The notes under the pieces: generated by a model | Told to the model about the DNA's origin: nothing | The model's database searches: none | The model's input: the letters and a program-made list of their open reading frames with translations, nothing else | In this document: in pieces, positions 7,112 to 15,676 of the stretch | How the letters are laid out: every line of letters begins with the position of its first letter | Position numbering within the stretch: position 1 is the stretch's first letter | Origin: Acidobacteriaceae bacterium | Lineage (GTDB): Bacteria; Acidobacteriota; Terriglobia; Terriglobales; Acidobacteriaceae | Assembly (NCBI GenBank): GCA_030041045.1 | Contig: JASHOQ010000122.1 | Span: 1 to 64,000, forward strand | Direction: 5' to 3' | Length of the DNA stretch: 64,000 bases | Position numbers and translations under genes: made by a program

Positions 7112-9970
7112 TCAAACCTTCTTCAGATTCGCAAATTTCTCCATCAGCTTTTTCATCCCGTGGTGCTCAAAGAGGATAGTCAGCTTGGCGTCTTCGCCTT
7201 CGCCCTCGCGCATCAGCACCTCGCCCACGCCGTACTTGGCGTGGCGCACCCGCGCGCCCTTCTTCAACCCCACCGCGCCCGTCGTCTCCGGAATCTCCAT
7301 CGCCGGCCGTGCCGGCGCACCCGGCTTGCCCGCACCGGGCTTGCCTCCGAAAAAGTGCGCAATGTTGTCGATGGAGCCGGTGTTTCCCCCCTCCGCGCTT
7401 TTCGCTCCGGAATCGGGCTCGGGGCGCGATGCCGCTGCTTTCGCGCCCGTCATCCACGAAGCGGTGAACGGCTTCGATGCATCGCGGCTGCCCGCGCCGC
7501 GCGAAGCCAGGTGCCGCTCCTGGCTTTCGTCCTCGTAGTTGTAGTGCCGGCTGTCCGGCTCGCCGAAACTCGATCGGCGCGCGCCTCGATGCATGCGCGC
7601 GTTTGCGCCGAGGCCCGCGCCGTAGGCGGGAACAGACCACGCGGGGCTGCGTCCACCCAGGTTCTCGACCAGCTGCGAAGGCACCTCCTCAAGAAAGCGC
7701 GAGGGGATGCTCAGCTCCGGTGCGTCGTTGCCGTAGCGGCGCCGGTAGTGCGCGCGCGTCAGGATCAGCGCGTTCATGGCCCGCGTCATGCCCACGTAGC
7801 AGAGCCTTCGCTCTTCTTCCAGCTCCTCCGGGCTGTTGAGCGTGCGCGAGTGCGGAAACAGGCCCTCTTCCAGGCCCGCCAGAAACACCAGCGGAAACTC
7901 CAGCCCCTTGGCCGCGTGCAGCGTCATCAGCGTGACGCGCGCGTTGGGATCGATCTGGTCCGTGTCCGAAGCCAGCGCCGCATGATCGAGAAAGTCCGCC
8001 AGCGTCTCGCCGCGCACCTCGGCATCGTGCGCCGCGTTCGCCAGCTCCTTCAGGTTTTCAATGCGGCTGAAGGCCTCCGGCGAACCTTCCGTTTCCAGCG
8101 CTTTGATGTAGCCGGTGCGGTCGATCAAAAAGCGGATCAGCTCCGGCAGCGTGGCCGCATCGCCGGGCGCGCGGAACGGCTTTTTCTCATCGCCCTCGCC
8201 GTCGTCTTCGCTGTCGGCTTCGCTCTCCGGCTCTTGGTTCGGCGGTTTGGCCGGCATCTTCAGGAACGGCTTGCTCGGCGGCGCATCGAAGGTCGAAAAA
8301 TCCGCCGGCGAAAAATGGGTCGCATCGAGCAGCGTGAGCTGATCTTCGCCGGCCGAACCCAGGTCCGCAGTCGCTTCGAGTGCGTCCACGGTCTCCGCCT
8401 TTTCCTCTTCGCTCGGGCTCGCCGCGCCAAAGGCAAACCCGGTGCCGGTCTCGTCACCCGCGGAACCGGCCACATCGGCACCGAGCTTCCCGGCATAATC
8501 CGGATCCATCATGGCTTGCGCGTCCAAAATGATCTGCCGGAACGTTTCCAGCGCCATCAGCGCGCGCGTGGGGATGAGCCTGTTCTGGATGGCAGCCGCA
8601 GTCGCCTCCCACGTCGACTTGCCGGTCTCGAGCGCCAGCCTTTCCAGCGTCTCCAGAGTCGTCTTGCCGATTCCGCGCGCGGGCGTGTTGACGATTCTCT
8701 CCAGCGCCATCGAGTCGTGCGGATTGCGCACCAGCCGCAGGTACGCAAGCAAATCCTTGATCTCGGCGCGCTCATAGAAGCTGAAACCGCCCACCATGGT
8801 GTAGCTGATGTTGTACCGGCGCAGCGCCTCTTCCACCAGCCGCGACTGCGAATTGGTGCGGTAGAGCACCGCGCAGTGTCCCGCTCCGCGGTCTTGGGTT
8901 TCGGAGGAGCTTTCTTGCTGGCGCAGAAACGCCTGAATCCGGTCGGCAATGAACAGCGCTTCGTTCTCGCCGTCCGGCGCCTCGTAGTAGCCGATCAGCG
9001 ATCCGCCCTGCCTTTCCGTCCACAAACGCTTGCCCTTGCGGCGGATGTTGTTGGCCACCACCGCGCCTGCTGCCTCCAGAATATTTTGTGTCGACCGGTA
9101 GTTCTGCTCCAGCCTGATGATGCGCGCATTCGGAAAATCCTGCTCAAATTCCAAAATATTGCGAATATCGGCGCCGCGCCAGGAATAGATGCTCTGGTCC
9201 TCGTCGCCCACCGCGCACACGTTCTTGTGCTCGCCGGCGAGCAGCTTCATCAGCTCGTATTGCGGCCGGTTGGTGTCCTGGTATTCATCCACCAATAAAT
9301 ATTGATACCGGCGCTGGTAGCGCGCCCTCACCTCGCCCGAGGCGCGCAGCAGCCGCACCGCTTCGAGCAGCAGGTCGTCGAAATCGAGCGCATTGTTGCG
9401 CCCGAGCTCGTCCTGGTACGCCTTGAAGATGTGGGCAATCCGCTCGCTGTTCGGGTCTTTGGAGCCGAGGAAAAAATCCTGCGGGTCGACCATGTGGTTC
9501 TTGGCCCAGGAAATCCGGCCCAGCACCGTGCGCGGCGTGAGCTGCTTGGTATCCAGGCCCATCCGCCGCATCACCTGCTTCACCACGCCCTGCTGATCGT
9601 TCTCGTCGAAGATGGCGAACGAGCGCGTGATCCCCTTGTCGCCAATTTTCAGCGCTTCGATGTCGCGCCGCAGAATGCGCACGCACAGCGAGTGAAAGGT
9701 CGCAATCAGCGGTTTGGCCAGCGAAGAATGCCCCAGCAGCCGCTCCACCCGCTCGCTCATCTCCGCGGCGGCCTTGTTGGTGAACGTTACCGCCAGAATC
9801 GCATCCGGCGCCACGCCTTTTTCGCGGATCAGCCACGCAATGCGGCTGGTGATGACGCGCGTCTTGCCCGACCCCGCTCCGGCGAGAATGAGCAGCGGCC
9901 CTTCGGTGGCTTCCACCGCGGCGCGCTGTTCAGGGTTGAGATGGGCAAGGAGCGGATGCACGATGGACAC
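7112..9970 (-). CDS. pcrA: UvrD/PcrA-type ATP-dependent DNA helicase
   Basis: This 952-residue superfamily 1A 3'-5' helicase acts in repair and replication restart. Visible motifs are the Q motif LNPEQ, Walker A AGAGSGKT (30-37), motif Ia TFTNKAA, motif II DEYQDTN (229-235), GDEDQSIYSWRGA, the motif IV region QNYRS, and the later TLHAAKGLEF and YVGMTRA motifs. The C-terminus has the short PcrA tail that binds RNA polymerase in characterised homologues (ARVRHAKYGVGEV). The protein is longer than usual (about 720-780) because of an acidic, low-complexity insertion at about residues 489-605 in the 2B region plus a disordered linker before the tail. It starts with GTG at 9970; no strong ribosome binding site is seen. 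Confidence 0.95.
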   Translation of the reverse strand: MSIVHPLLAHLNPEQRAAVEATEGPLLILAGAGSGKTRVITSRIAWLIREKGVAPDAILAVTFTNKAAAEMSERVERLLGHSSLAKPLIATFHSLCVRILRRDIEALKIGDKGITRSFAIFDENDQQGVVKQVMRRMGLDTKQLTPRTVLGRISWAKNHMVDPQDFFLGSKDPNSERIAHIFKAYQDELGRNNALDFDDLLLEAVRLLRASGEVRARYQRRYQYLLVDEYQDTNRPQYELMKLLAGEHKNVCAVGDEDQSIYSWRGADIRNILEFEQDFPNARIIRLEQNYRSTQNILEAAGAVVANNIRRKGKRLWTERQGGSLIGYYEAPDGENEALFIADRIQAFLRQQESSSETQDRGAGHCAVLYRTNSQSRLVEEALRRYNISYTMVGGFSFYERAEIKDLLAYLRLVRNPHDSMALERIVNTPARGIGKTTLETLERLALETGKSTWEATAAAIQNRLIPTRALMALETFRQIILDAQAMMDPDYAGKLGADVAGSAGDETGTGFAFGAASPSEEEKAETVDALEATADLGSAGEDQLTLLDATHFSPADFSTFDAPPSKPFLKMPAKPPNQEPESEADSEDDGEGDEKKPFRAPGDAATLPELIRFLIDRTGYIKALETEGSPEAFSRIENLKELANAAHDAEVRGETLADFLDHAALASDTDQIDPNARVTLMTLHAAKGLEFPLVFLAGLEEGLFPHSRTLNSPEELEEERRLCYVGMTRAMNALILTRAHYRRRYGNDAPELSIPSRFLEEVPSQLVENLGGRSPAWSVPAYGAGLGANARMHRGARRSSFGEPDSRHYNYEDESQERHLASRGAGSRDASKPFTASWMTGAKAAASRPEPDSGAKSAEGGNTGSIDNIAHFFGGKPGAGKPGAPARPAMEIPETTGAVGLKKGARVRHAKYGVGEVLMREGEGEDAKLTILFEHHGMKKLMEKFANLKKV

Positions 9971-10049
9971 CGGCGAGAGAGCTTTCTCTTCCAGTTTACC
10001 TTTCTCTCGCGCGCGGCGCAGGACGGTGCGGATCCGCGAGGACCTGCAG

Positions 10050-10192
10050 TTGGTTGCGTAAATGGCTCTGTGGAAGGGCGCGACTGGCAGGTCAGGGCTT
10101 TAGCCCTGTCTGCCGCAACAGCCGCACAAATATTAGGGCTTGAGCCTCTGAGGGAACCGCCTCGACGGCCCTAATCCATCTATGCAACCAGT
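10050..10192. repeat. MITE-like element, family B long form, copy 2
   Basis: This 143-bp unit is equivalent to 2422-2568. The ends TTGGTTGCGTAAATGG and CCATCTATGCAACCA are inverted repeats, and the internal hairpins GGGCTTTAGCCC and GGGCTTGAGCCTCTGAGGGA keep the same order. It separates the pcrA start from the LOG-family gene and ends before the chosen start at 10235. Confidence 0.8.
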
Positions 10193-10234
10193 CCCATGCC
10201 CGCACCAGAGACACCACGTTATGCTGAAGTCACT

Positions 10235-10798
10235 ATGACCAATGGGATTGGTTCCTGCCGCCGCGTGGCTGTTTTTTGCGGCTCGGCCGTTGGCGACAAC
10301 CCCGCCTTTCTTAGGGAGGCGCGGGCTTTGGGCGAGACCATTGCAGCAGCGGGCCTGGGGCTGGTCTATGGCGGCACCTGCATCGGGCTGATGGGCGCCG
10401 TGGCCGATGCGGCGCTCGCCGCCGGGGCCGATGTTGTCGGCGTGCTGCCCGAACTGCTGCTCGCGCGAGAGATTGCGCATCGCCGCCTGGCGGCTCTCGA
10501 AATCGTCGGCTCCATGCATGAACGCAAAGCGCGCATGTACCAGCTCGCGCTCGCCTTCATCGCTCTTCCCGGCGGATACGGCACCCTGGAGGAATTGCTG
10601 GAAACCGTCACCTGGGCGCAATTGAGCCTGCACTCCAAGCCGTGCATCCTCATCAACACGGCAAATTACTGGGATGGACTGCTGCGCTTGCTCGACACCG
10701 CCGTGGCCGCAGGGTTTGTGAAGCCGGAAAACCGCGGCCTCCTGCGCGTCGCTGCGGATGCAGCCGAAGCGGTCGCGATCGCCGCCGGCGTCCTCTGA
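10235..10798 (+). CDS. LOG-family protein (TIGR00730 type nucleoside 5'-monophosphate phosphoribohydrolase)
   Basis: This 187-residue protein has the two signatures of the LOG (Lonely Guy) family, formerly annotated as lysine decarboxylase: the N-terminal Rossmann segment VAVFCGSAVG with YGGTCIGLMGAVADAAL, and the catalytic PGGYGTLEE motif. Characterised members release free cytokinin-type bases, or AMP-ribose bonds, from nucleoside monophosphates. The longest frame starts at 10196, but that start abuts the inverted-repeat element. ATG at 10235 gives the usual family N-terminus. It stands alone on the plus strand. Confidence 0.85.
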   Translation: MTNGIGSCRRVAVFCGSAVGDNPAFLREARALGETIAAAGLGLVYGGTCIGLMGAVADAALAAGADVVGVLPELLLAREIAHRRLAALEIVGSMHERKARMYQLALAFIALPGGYGTLEELLETVTWAQLSLHSKPCILINTANYWDGLLRLLDTAVAAGFVKPENRGLLRVAADAAEAVAIAAGVL

Positions 10799-10934
10799 GC
10801 CGGCCGCGCCGCCAGGTGTCCAACAAGCACTCGCGCTTCAGTCCCGGAGATCTGCCATTCGGCAAACTGGTCCGCTCCCAAGTTCTGCGCAACCCCGTCG
10901 TGCCCGCTCACAGAATCATCGCGCCCCTTCGAGG

Positions 10935-11438
10935 CTAGATGGGCTTCGGCGTCAGACTCTCGGCATTGGTCACGTTGTCGGGTGTGTCGTTGAACGACTT
11001 CCCGGCTTTGTACCAATACTTCTGGAAGATTGGCCCCACTTTGCGGATCGCGTCCTGGTTCCCATCGTCCCAGGAAATATGTGCCTCGCCGTTCACGTAC
11101 ACCCAGGTGCCATGCATGTGGTTCAGCGAGCGCCAGGCGCTGCCGTCATCATTAAGCGTGATGGTATAGTCTTCCCCGTTGCCCTCACCCACGCTCCATT
11201 TGCCCACGTAGTGCCCGCGCGGCGGAATATGCGCATCGCCGGCCGCAAGCCCGGAGTCGCCTGAAAACTCAATGCTCTGGATTTCTGCCAGGCTGAAGCT
11301 CTCGCGGTGTCCATCCTTGAAGACCAGAACAATCGTTCCCCCGGCGCTCTTGCCTTGCCCGGGCGGTACGGCATGACTGCTGGGAAGAGCCGAGAAAAAC
11401 AAAACCGGCAATGCAGCGAAAAGGACTGTCGTACGCAT
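10935..11438 (-). CDS. Secreted hypothetical protein
   Basis: This 167-residue protein has a clear signal peptide (about residues 1-23, ending SSHA) and a mature domain with no recognised catalytic motif. The first half has a strand-rich segment (GTIVLVFKDGHRESFSL) and the second half an aromatic region with HMHGTW and SWDDGNQ. GAGGAG sits 5 bases before the ATG at 11438, which decides the start over an ATG 15 bases upstream. It probably acts in the periplasm or outside the cell. The function is unknown. Confidence 0.7.
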   Translation of the reverse strand: MRTTVLFAALPVLFFSALPSSHAVPPGQGKSAGGTIVLVFKDGHRESFSLAEIQSIEFSGDSGLAAGDAHIPPRGHYVGKWSVGEGNGEDYTITLNDDGSAWRSLNHMHGTWVYVNGEAHISWDDGNQDAIRKVGPIFQKYWYKAGKSFNDTPDNVTNAESLTPKPI

Positions 11439-11641
11439 GAATTCTCCTCGCAACGGCCGCCACGCTCCGGAGGGAGCTGCGCCGTCCCCAAAGAGGTCTA
11501 CGCAGGAGACCCGGCGGCGGTTCCCCTGAAATCCGTTTGCGATCGACCTGCATCCGCAGTCCCAGGAAAAAACGCTTCCAGCGTGCGCTCCGCGCGGCAG
11601 GGATGAGACTTCACCCGGGTCGCAGACGGTATCCTTCTAAC

Positions 11642-12652
11642 ATGTCGCAAAAGTTGCGCTTTGGTGTGCTCAGCACGGCCAGCATCGGCCTGCACAAGGT
11701 CATCCCCGCCATGCAGCAGGGCGAATTAACCACCGTCGCCGCCATTGCCTCGCGCGATGGCAACAAGGCCAAAGAAGCCGCCGGCGCCCTCGATATACCC
11801 AAGGCCTACGGCTCCTATGAAGAGCTGCTGGCCGATCCCGAAATCGACGCCATCTACAATCCGCTTCCCAACCAGCTGCACGTGCCCTGGACCACCAAAG
11901 CGGCCGAGGCAGGCAAGCACGTTCTCTGCGAAAAGCCGCTGAGCATGACCGTCGCCGAGGCCAAATCTCTTCTCGATGTCCGCGCGCGCACCGGCGTCAA
12001 AATTTGCGAGGCCTTCATGATCCGCAGCTTTCCTCAGTGGCTGCGCCTGCGCCAGTTGCTCGAGGAAGGCCGCATCGGCGAGCTCCGCTCCGTGGTTGGC
12101 TTCTTCAGCTACTTCAACATCAACCCCGCAAACATCCGCAATCGCCTGGAGACCGGCGGCGGCGGCGTCTACGACATCGGCTGTTACTGCATTCACGCTG
12201 CGCGCTACGCCTTCCGTCACGAACCCGCGCGCGTGGTCGCCGCGCTTGAGCGCGATCCCGAAATGCACACTGATCGCCTGGCTTCGGCCATCCTTGAATT
12301 TCCTTCGGGCCAGGCCATCTTCACCTGCAGCACCCAGTTGATTCCTTACCAGCGCATGCACTTTTTGGGCACGCGCGGCCGCATCGAGTTGGAGATTCCC
12401 TTCAACGCGCCTCCTGACCGGCCCACGCGCCTGTTCCTCGACTCCACCGGCGATCTCACGGGAAGCGGCATCTCCACCGAGATTTTTCCCGTGGCCAACC
12501 AGTACACGCTGCAGGGCGATGCCTTCGCCCGCGCCGTCTTCGAAAACATCCAGGTTCCCGTCCCGCTCGAAGATTCCATCGGCAATATGGCCGTCATTGA
12601 AGCCATCTTCGCCTCGGCTCATTCGGGCGGATGGACGACGCCCCACCCCTGA
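11642..12652 (+). CDS. Gfo/Idh/MocA family NAD(P)-dependent oxidoreductase
   Basis: This 336-residue protein has an N-terminal Rossmann fold (LRFGVLSTASIG) and the family motif CEKPLSM with its catalytic-site Lys. The C-terminal alpha/beta domain contains GGGGVYDIGCYCIHA, which carries the substrate-binding Asp and His. The closest described activities with this pattern are D-xylose dehydrogenase and glucose-fructose oxidoreductase, but substrate cannot be read from sequence. The ATG at 11642 gives a standard N-terminus; the longer frame from 11537 adds non-homologous residues. The gene is monocistronic, with family B repeat sequence downstream. Confidence 0.85.
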   Translation: MSQKLRFGVLSTASIGLHKVIPAMQQGELTTVAAIASRDGNKAKEAAGALDIPKAYGSYEELLADPEIDAIYNPLPNQLHVPWTTKAAEAGKHVLCEKPLSMTVAEAKSLLDVRARTGVKICEAFMIRSFPQWLRLRQLLEEGRIGELRSVVGFFSYFNINPANIRNRLETGGGGVYDIGCYCIHAARYAFRHEPARVVAALERDPEMHTDRLASAILEFPSGQAIFTCSTQLIPYQRMHFLGTRGRIELEIPFNAPPDRPTRLFLDSTGDLTGSGISTEIFPVANQYTLQGDAFARAVFENIQVPVPLEDSIGNMAVIEAIFASAHSGGWTTPHP

Positions 12653-12769
12653 CCACGACCAGCGGCATTCAATCGGACTTGAATGGCACAACGATAGAGC
12701 TGGCTGCAGAACTCACCGGCTGGAGCCTCGTATCGGGGCATGGCTTTAGTCTCCGACCAGTCACTCAAA

Positions 12770-12866
12770 AGCTCCTCCGCGGGCTTCAGCCTGTGGAGGG
12801 AGCAGGGGTCTTCAGGCATTTGAAACCGGGCCACATCTATCGGGGGGCTTCAGCCCCGGAGGGAAG
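12770..12866. repeat. Dispersed hairpin repeat, family B short form
   Basis: Two linked hairpins occur here: CTCCTCCGCGGGCTTCAGCC...GGAGGGAG and GGGGGCTTCAGCCCCGGAGGGA. This is the same plan as the family B hairpins elsewhere (2447, 52826, 56771, 58279, 63269). It occupies the space between converging genes at 12652 and 12951. Confidence 0.65.
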
Positions 12867-12950
12867 GTCGCGCCTCTTCGGATGCAGCCAAAGAGCCGGC
12901 TCTGGCATTCGCCGCGAATCCGCCGAGCCTCAATACAAACTGCCGCAATC

Positions 12951-14009
12951 TCACTGCGCCTCCGCCGCGCATTCCCTCAGGTCGCGGCAAAAGGCATCCA
13001 TCCGCTTTGTGTCCGAATCCCAGGAAAACATGAACCGCGCCGCCCCTCCGATAAAGGTGTAAAACCGCCAGCCCCGGCCGCGCACGCGCTCCAGGATCGG
13101 CTCCGGCGCGGAGACGAACACCGCGTTCGCTTCCACCGCTTGCGCCAGCCGGACGCCGGGAATGCCTCCAATCTGCGCGCCAAACCGCTGCGCGCACGCG
13201 TTGGCGTGGCGCGCATTGCGCAGCCATGCGCCGCTCTCCAGCATCCCCACCCAGGGCGCGGAGAGAAAGCGCATCTTCGAGGAAAGCTGGCCGGCCTGTT
13301 TGCACCGGTAATCGAAATCCGCGGCCAGCCTGCGATCGAAGAACAACACCGCTTCGCCCGCCGCCATGCCGTTCTTTGTACCGCCAAAGCACAGCACGTC
13401 GACGCCGTTCTTCCATGTCAGCTCGGCCGGCGAGCAGCCCAGGCTCGCCACAGCGTTCGCAAAGCGCGCGCCGTCCATGTGCAGCGAAAGCCCATGCCGC
13501 CTGCAGGCTGCAGAAATCGCTCCAAGCTCCGCGAGCGAATATACGCGCCCCGTCTCCGTAGCCTGGGTAATGGTCACCGCGCGCGGCTTGGGATAGTGAA
13601 TATCCTGCCGCTTGGTGGCCAGCTCATGAATCGACTGCGGCGTCAGCTTGCCTTCTGCGCTCCCGGCAACCAGCAGCTTGGAGCCGTTCGAGAAAAACTC
13701 GGGCGCGCCGCACTCATCGGTCTCCACGTGCGCCTGATCGCAGCAGATGACCCCGTGGTATGACTGGCAGAGCGAAGCCAGCGCCAGTGAGTTCGCGGCC
13801 GTTCCATTGAAGACGAAATAAACCTCGCACTCGGTCTCAAACAGGTTGCGAAAGGCGTCAGCGGCGCGCTCCGTCCACGGATCGTCGCCATAAGCCGTCG
13901 CGTGGCCGCGATTGGCTTCCTCCATTGCCTGCCACGCCTCGGGGCAGATGCCCGCATAGTTATCGCTCGCAAACTGCTGCGCCAGCTCCCGCTGATCGAT
14001 TTCTGTCAT
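12951..14009 (-). CDS. Threonine aldolase family PLP-dependent enzyme
   Basis: This 352-residue fold-type I PLP enzyme belongs to the beta-eliminating lyase / threonine aldolase family. It shows the N-terminal FASDNYAG and a small-residue cofactor loop (FNGTAANSLAL), the HMDGARFANA motif whose Asp contacts PLP, and the Schiff-base Lys in GGTKNG. Members cleave L-threonine or L-allo-threonine to glycine and acetaldehyde. The frame is open to 14108, but ATG at 14009 has AAGGA upstream and matches the family N-terminus. It lies downstream of the FAD oxidoreductase gene on the same strand with a 138-bp gap; a shared transcript is possible. Confidence 0.88.
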   Translation of the reverse strand: MTEIDQRELAQQFASDNYAGICPEAWQAMEEANRGHATAYGDDPWTERAADAFRNLFETECEVYFVFNGTAANSLALASLCQSYHGVICCDQAHVETDECGAPEFFSNGSKLLVAGSAEGKLTPQSIHELATKRQDIHYPKPRAVTITQATETGRVYSLAELGAISAACRRHGLSLHMDGARFANAVASLGCSPAELTWKNGVDVLCFGGTKNGMAAGEAVLFFDRRLAADFDYRCKQAGQLSSKMRFLSAPWVGMLESGAWLRNARHANACAQRFGAQIGGIPGVRLAQAVEANAVFVSAPEPILERVRGRGWRFYTFIGGAARFMFSWDSDTKRMDAFCRDLRECAAEAQ

Positions 14010-14147
14010 TGTGGGGTCCTTCCCATCTCCGCGCCTTCGCGCCTCCCGCGTTCTCGACGCGGATTCGGTTCGCGCGCCTGCTCGAGCGAATCTTGCCTCT
14101 GCGCTCATCGATTCATGCGTGTTCAGTCGCGCACATTCTCGTTTGAA

Positions 14148-15560
14148 TTATTTCATCCGCGCGAGGGCCAGTTTGGCCGCGTGATAACCGCACATGCCGT
14201 GCACGCCGCCGCCGGGAGGCGTGGAGGCGGAGCACAGATAAAGGCCGGGCACGCCGGTCGCGTACCCGCGCACGGTGGGCCGGAAGAGCATCTGCCGCAG
14301 GCTGATCGCTCCGCCGATAATGTCGCCGCCCGCGAGATTTGCGTCCATCCGTTCGAGCGTTGCCGGCGCGGAAACATGGCGCGCGAGCACGCAATCGTGG
14401 AACCCCGGCGCGAAGCGCTCGATCTGCGCCTCGATCCGTTCCACCATATCCACTCCCGACCCGTTGGGCACGTGACAGTAGGTCCACAGAACGTGTTTGC
14501 CGGCGGGCGCGCGCGACGAGTCGAAAAGCGAGGGCTGCGCCACCAGCACAAAGGGCCGCTCGGCGATGCGTCCCTGCGCGACCGCGTCCTCGCCCGCCGC
14601 AATCTCGTCGAGCGTCCCGCCCACATGAACCGTAATCGCGCGCCGGCACGCTGCCGCGCGCCAGGGAACGGGTTCAGACAGCGCGTAGTCCACTTTGAAC
14701 GCCCCCGGTGCGCGCTCGAATCGCGCCAGCGAGCGCCGGTATCCGGGAGCGAGCCGGTCGCCTGCAAGCGCCACCAACCCCGCAGGTGAGACGTCGCAAA
14801 GCGTGAGCGCGCAGCTCATCGCGCGCAAGGCATCGCGATCCACGCGATGCGCCGTGTGCACGGTCCCGCCCAGCGACTCCAGGTACCCCATCAGTGCGCG
14901 CGTGATCGCCTGCGCTCCGCCGTGTGAGATGGGCCAGCCGCACGCGTGAATCATTACTGCAAACATCAATCCAGTGGTCGCGGAGAGCGGCCGGTCCAGA
15001 CTCAAAAACGAGTGGCCCGCCAATCCCGCAAACACTGCGCGCGTGCGCTCGCTCGCAAACTGGGCTCGGGCGAAGCTCCTCGCGGACCGCGGCGCAGTCA
15101 GTCCGAACCTCGCCATGCGCAGCGGATGGTGAGGCATCAGCAGTGTCGAGCCGAGCGTGTCCTGGGCAAAATCTTTCCAGTTCGTAACCGCCGGCTCCAG
15201 CAATCGCCGCCACGCCGTTCCGTCGGCGCCCAGGGCGCGCTCGGTTTCATCCAGATTCCGCTCCAGCACCACTGCCGTTCCATCATCGAGCGGATGCGCA
15301 AGCGGCGCCTCGCCGTGAATCCATTCCAGCCCATACTCGCCCAGCGGCAGTGTGGAGAAGAACGGCGAGCCGGCCGCCAGCGGATGCACGGCGGAGCCAA
15401 AATCGTGCAGAAAGCCCGGAAGCGTAAGCGGCAAAGTGCGCGCCGCGCCTCCGGGTTCCGCTTCGGCCTCGTACACATCCACACCGAGCCCGGCCTGCGC
15501 CAGCACAATGGCGGCGGCCAATCCATTCGGACCCGATCCGATGACGCACGCGCGGCTCAT
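14148..15560 (-). CDS. FAD-dependent oxidoreductase, phytoene desaturase-like
   Basis: This 470-residue protein begins with a dinucleotide-binding motif (CVIGSGPNGLAAAIVLAQAG) followed by EAEAEPGGAARTL, the R-bearing loop typical of the CrtI / PYROXD2 group of flavoproteins. The C-terminal FAD-binding segment (GLYLCSASTPPGGGVHGMCG) is present, so the fold is complete. No carotenoid genes are nearby, so a carotenoid role is not supported; oxidation of another lipid-like substrate is equally possible. Confidence 0.82.
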   Translation of the reverse strand: MSRACVIGSGPNGLAAAIVLAQAGLGVDVYEAEAEPGGAARTLPLTLPGFLHDFGSAVHPLAAGSPFFSTLPLGEYGLEWIHGEAPLAHPLDDGTAVVLERNLDETERALGADGTAWRRLLEPAVTNWKDFAQDTLGSTLLMPHHPLRMARFGLTAPRSARSFARAQFASERTRAVFAGLAGHSFLSLDRPLSATTGLMFAVMIHACGWPISHGGAQAITRALMGYLESLGGTVHTAHRVDRDALRAMSCALTLCDVSPAGLVALAGDRLAPGYRRSLARFERAPGAFKVDYALSEPVPWRAAACRRAITVHVGGTLDEIAAGEDAVAQGRIAERPFVLVAQPSLFDSSRAPAGKHVLWTYCHVPNGSGVDMVERIEAQIERFAPGFHDCVLARHVSAPATLERMDANLAGGDIIGGAISLRQMLFRPTVRGYATGVPGLYLCSASTPPGGGVHGMCGYHAAKLALARMK

Positions 15561-15591
15561 GGTCTCATCATCCTCAAAACTGCTCCCTTTG

Positions 15592-15676
15592 CCGACTCGC
15601 CGACTTGCTGACCCGCTGACCCGCCGACTTGCCGACTTGCTGACTTGCTGACTCGCTGACTCGCTGCCTCACTGCC
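15592..15676. repeat. Tandem 8-bp repeat tract (family H)
   Basis: About ten consecutive degenerate octamers of the form GCTGACTC / GCCGACTT / GCTGACCC fill the gap between the lipase-maturation-factor gene and the oxidoreductase gene. Shorter tracts of the same octamer occur at 27272-27312, 27374-27392, 47087-47117 and, in reverse orientation, inside ispE at 60091-60132. Confidence 0.75.

Noticed and set aside
7160..9298. 712-residue plus-strand open frame opposite pcrA
   Set aside because: It is the antisense of a clearly conserved helicase. Its translation is Arg/His/Ala-rich with no motifs, typical of high-GC shadow frames.
15592..15676. CRISPR-like direct repeats
   Set aside because: The units are 8 bp with no spacers, so this is a simple tandem tract.
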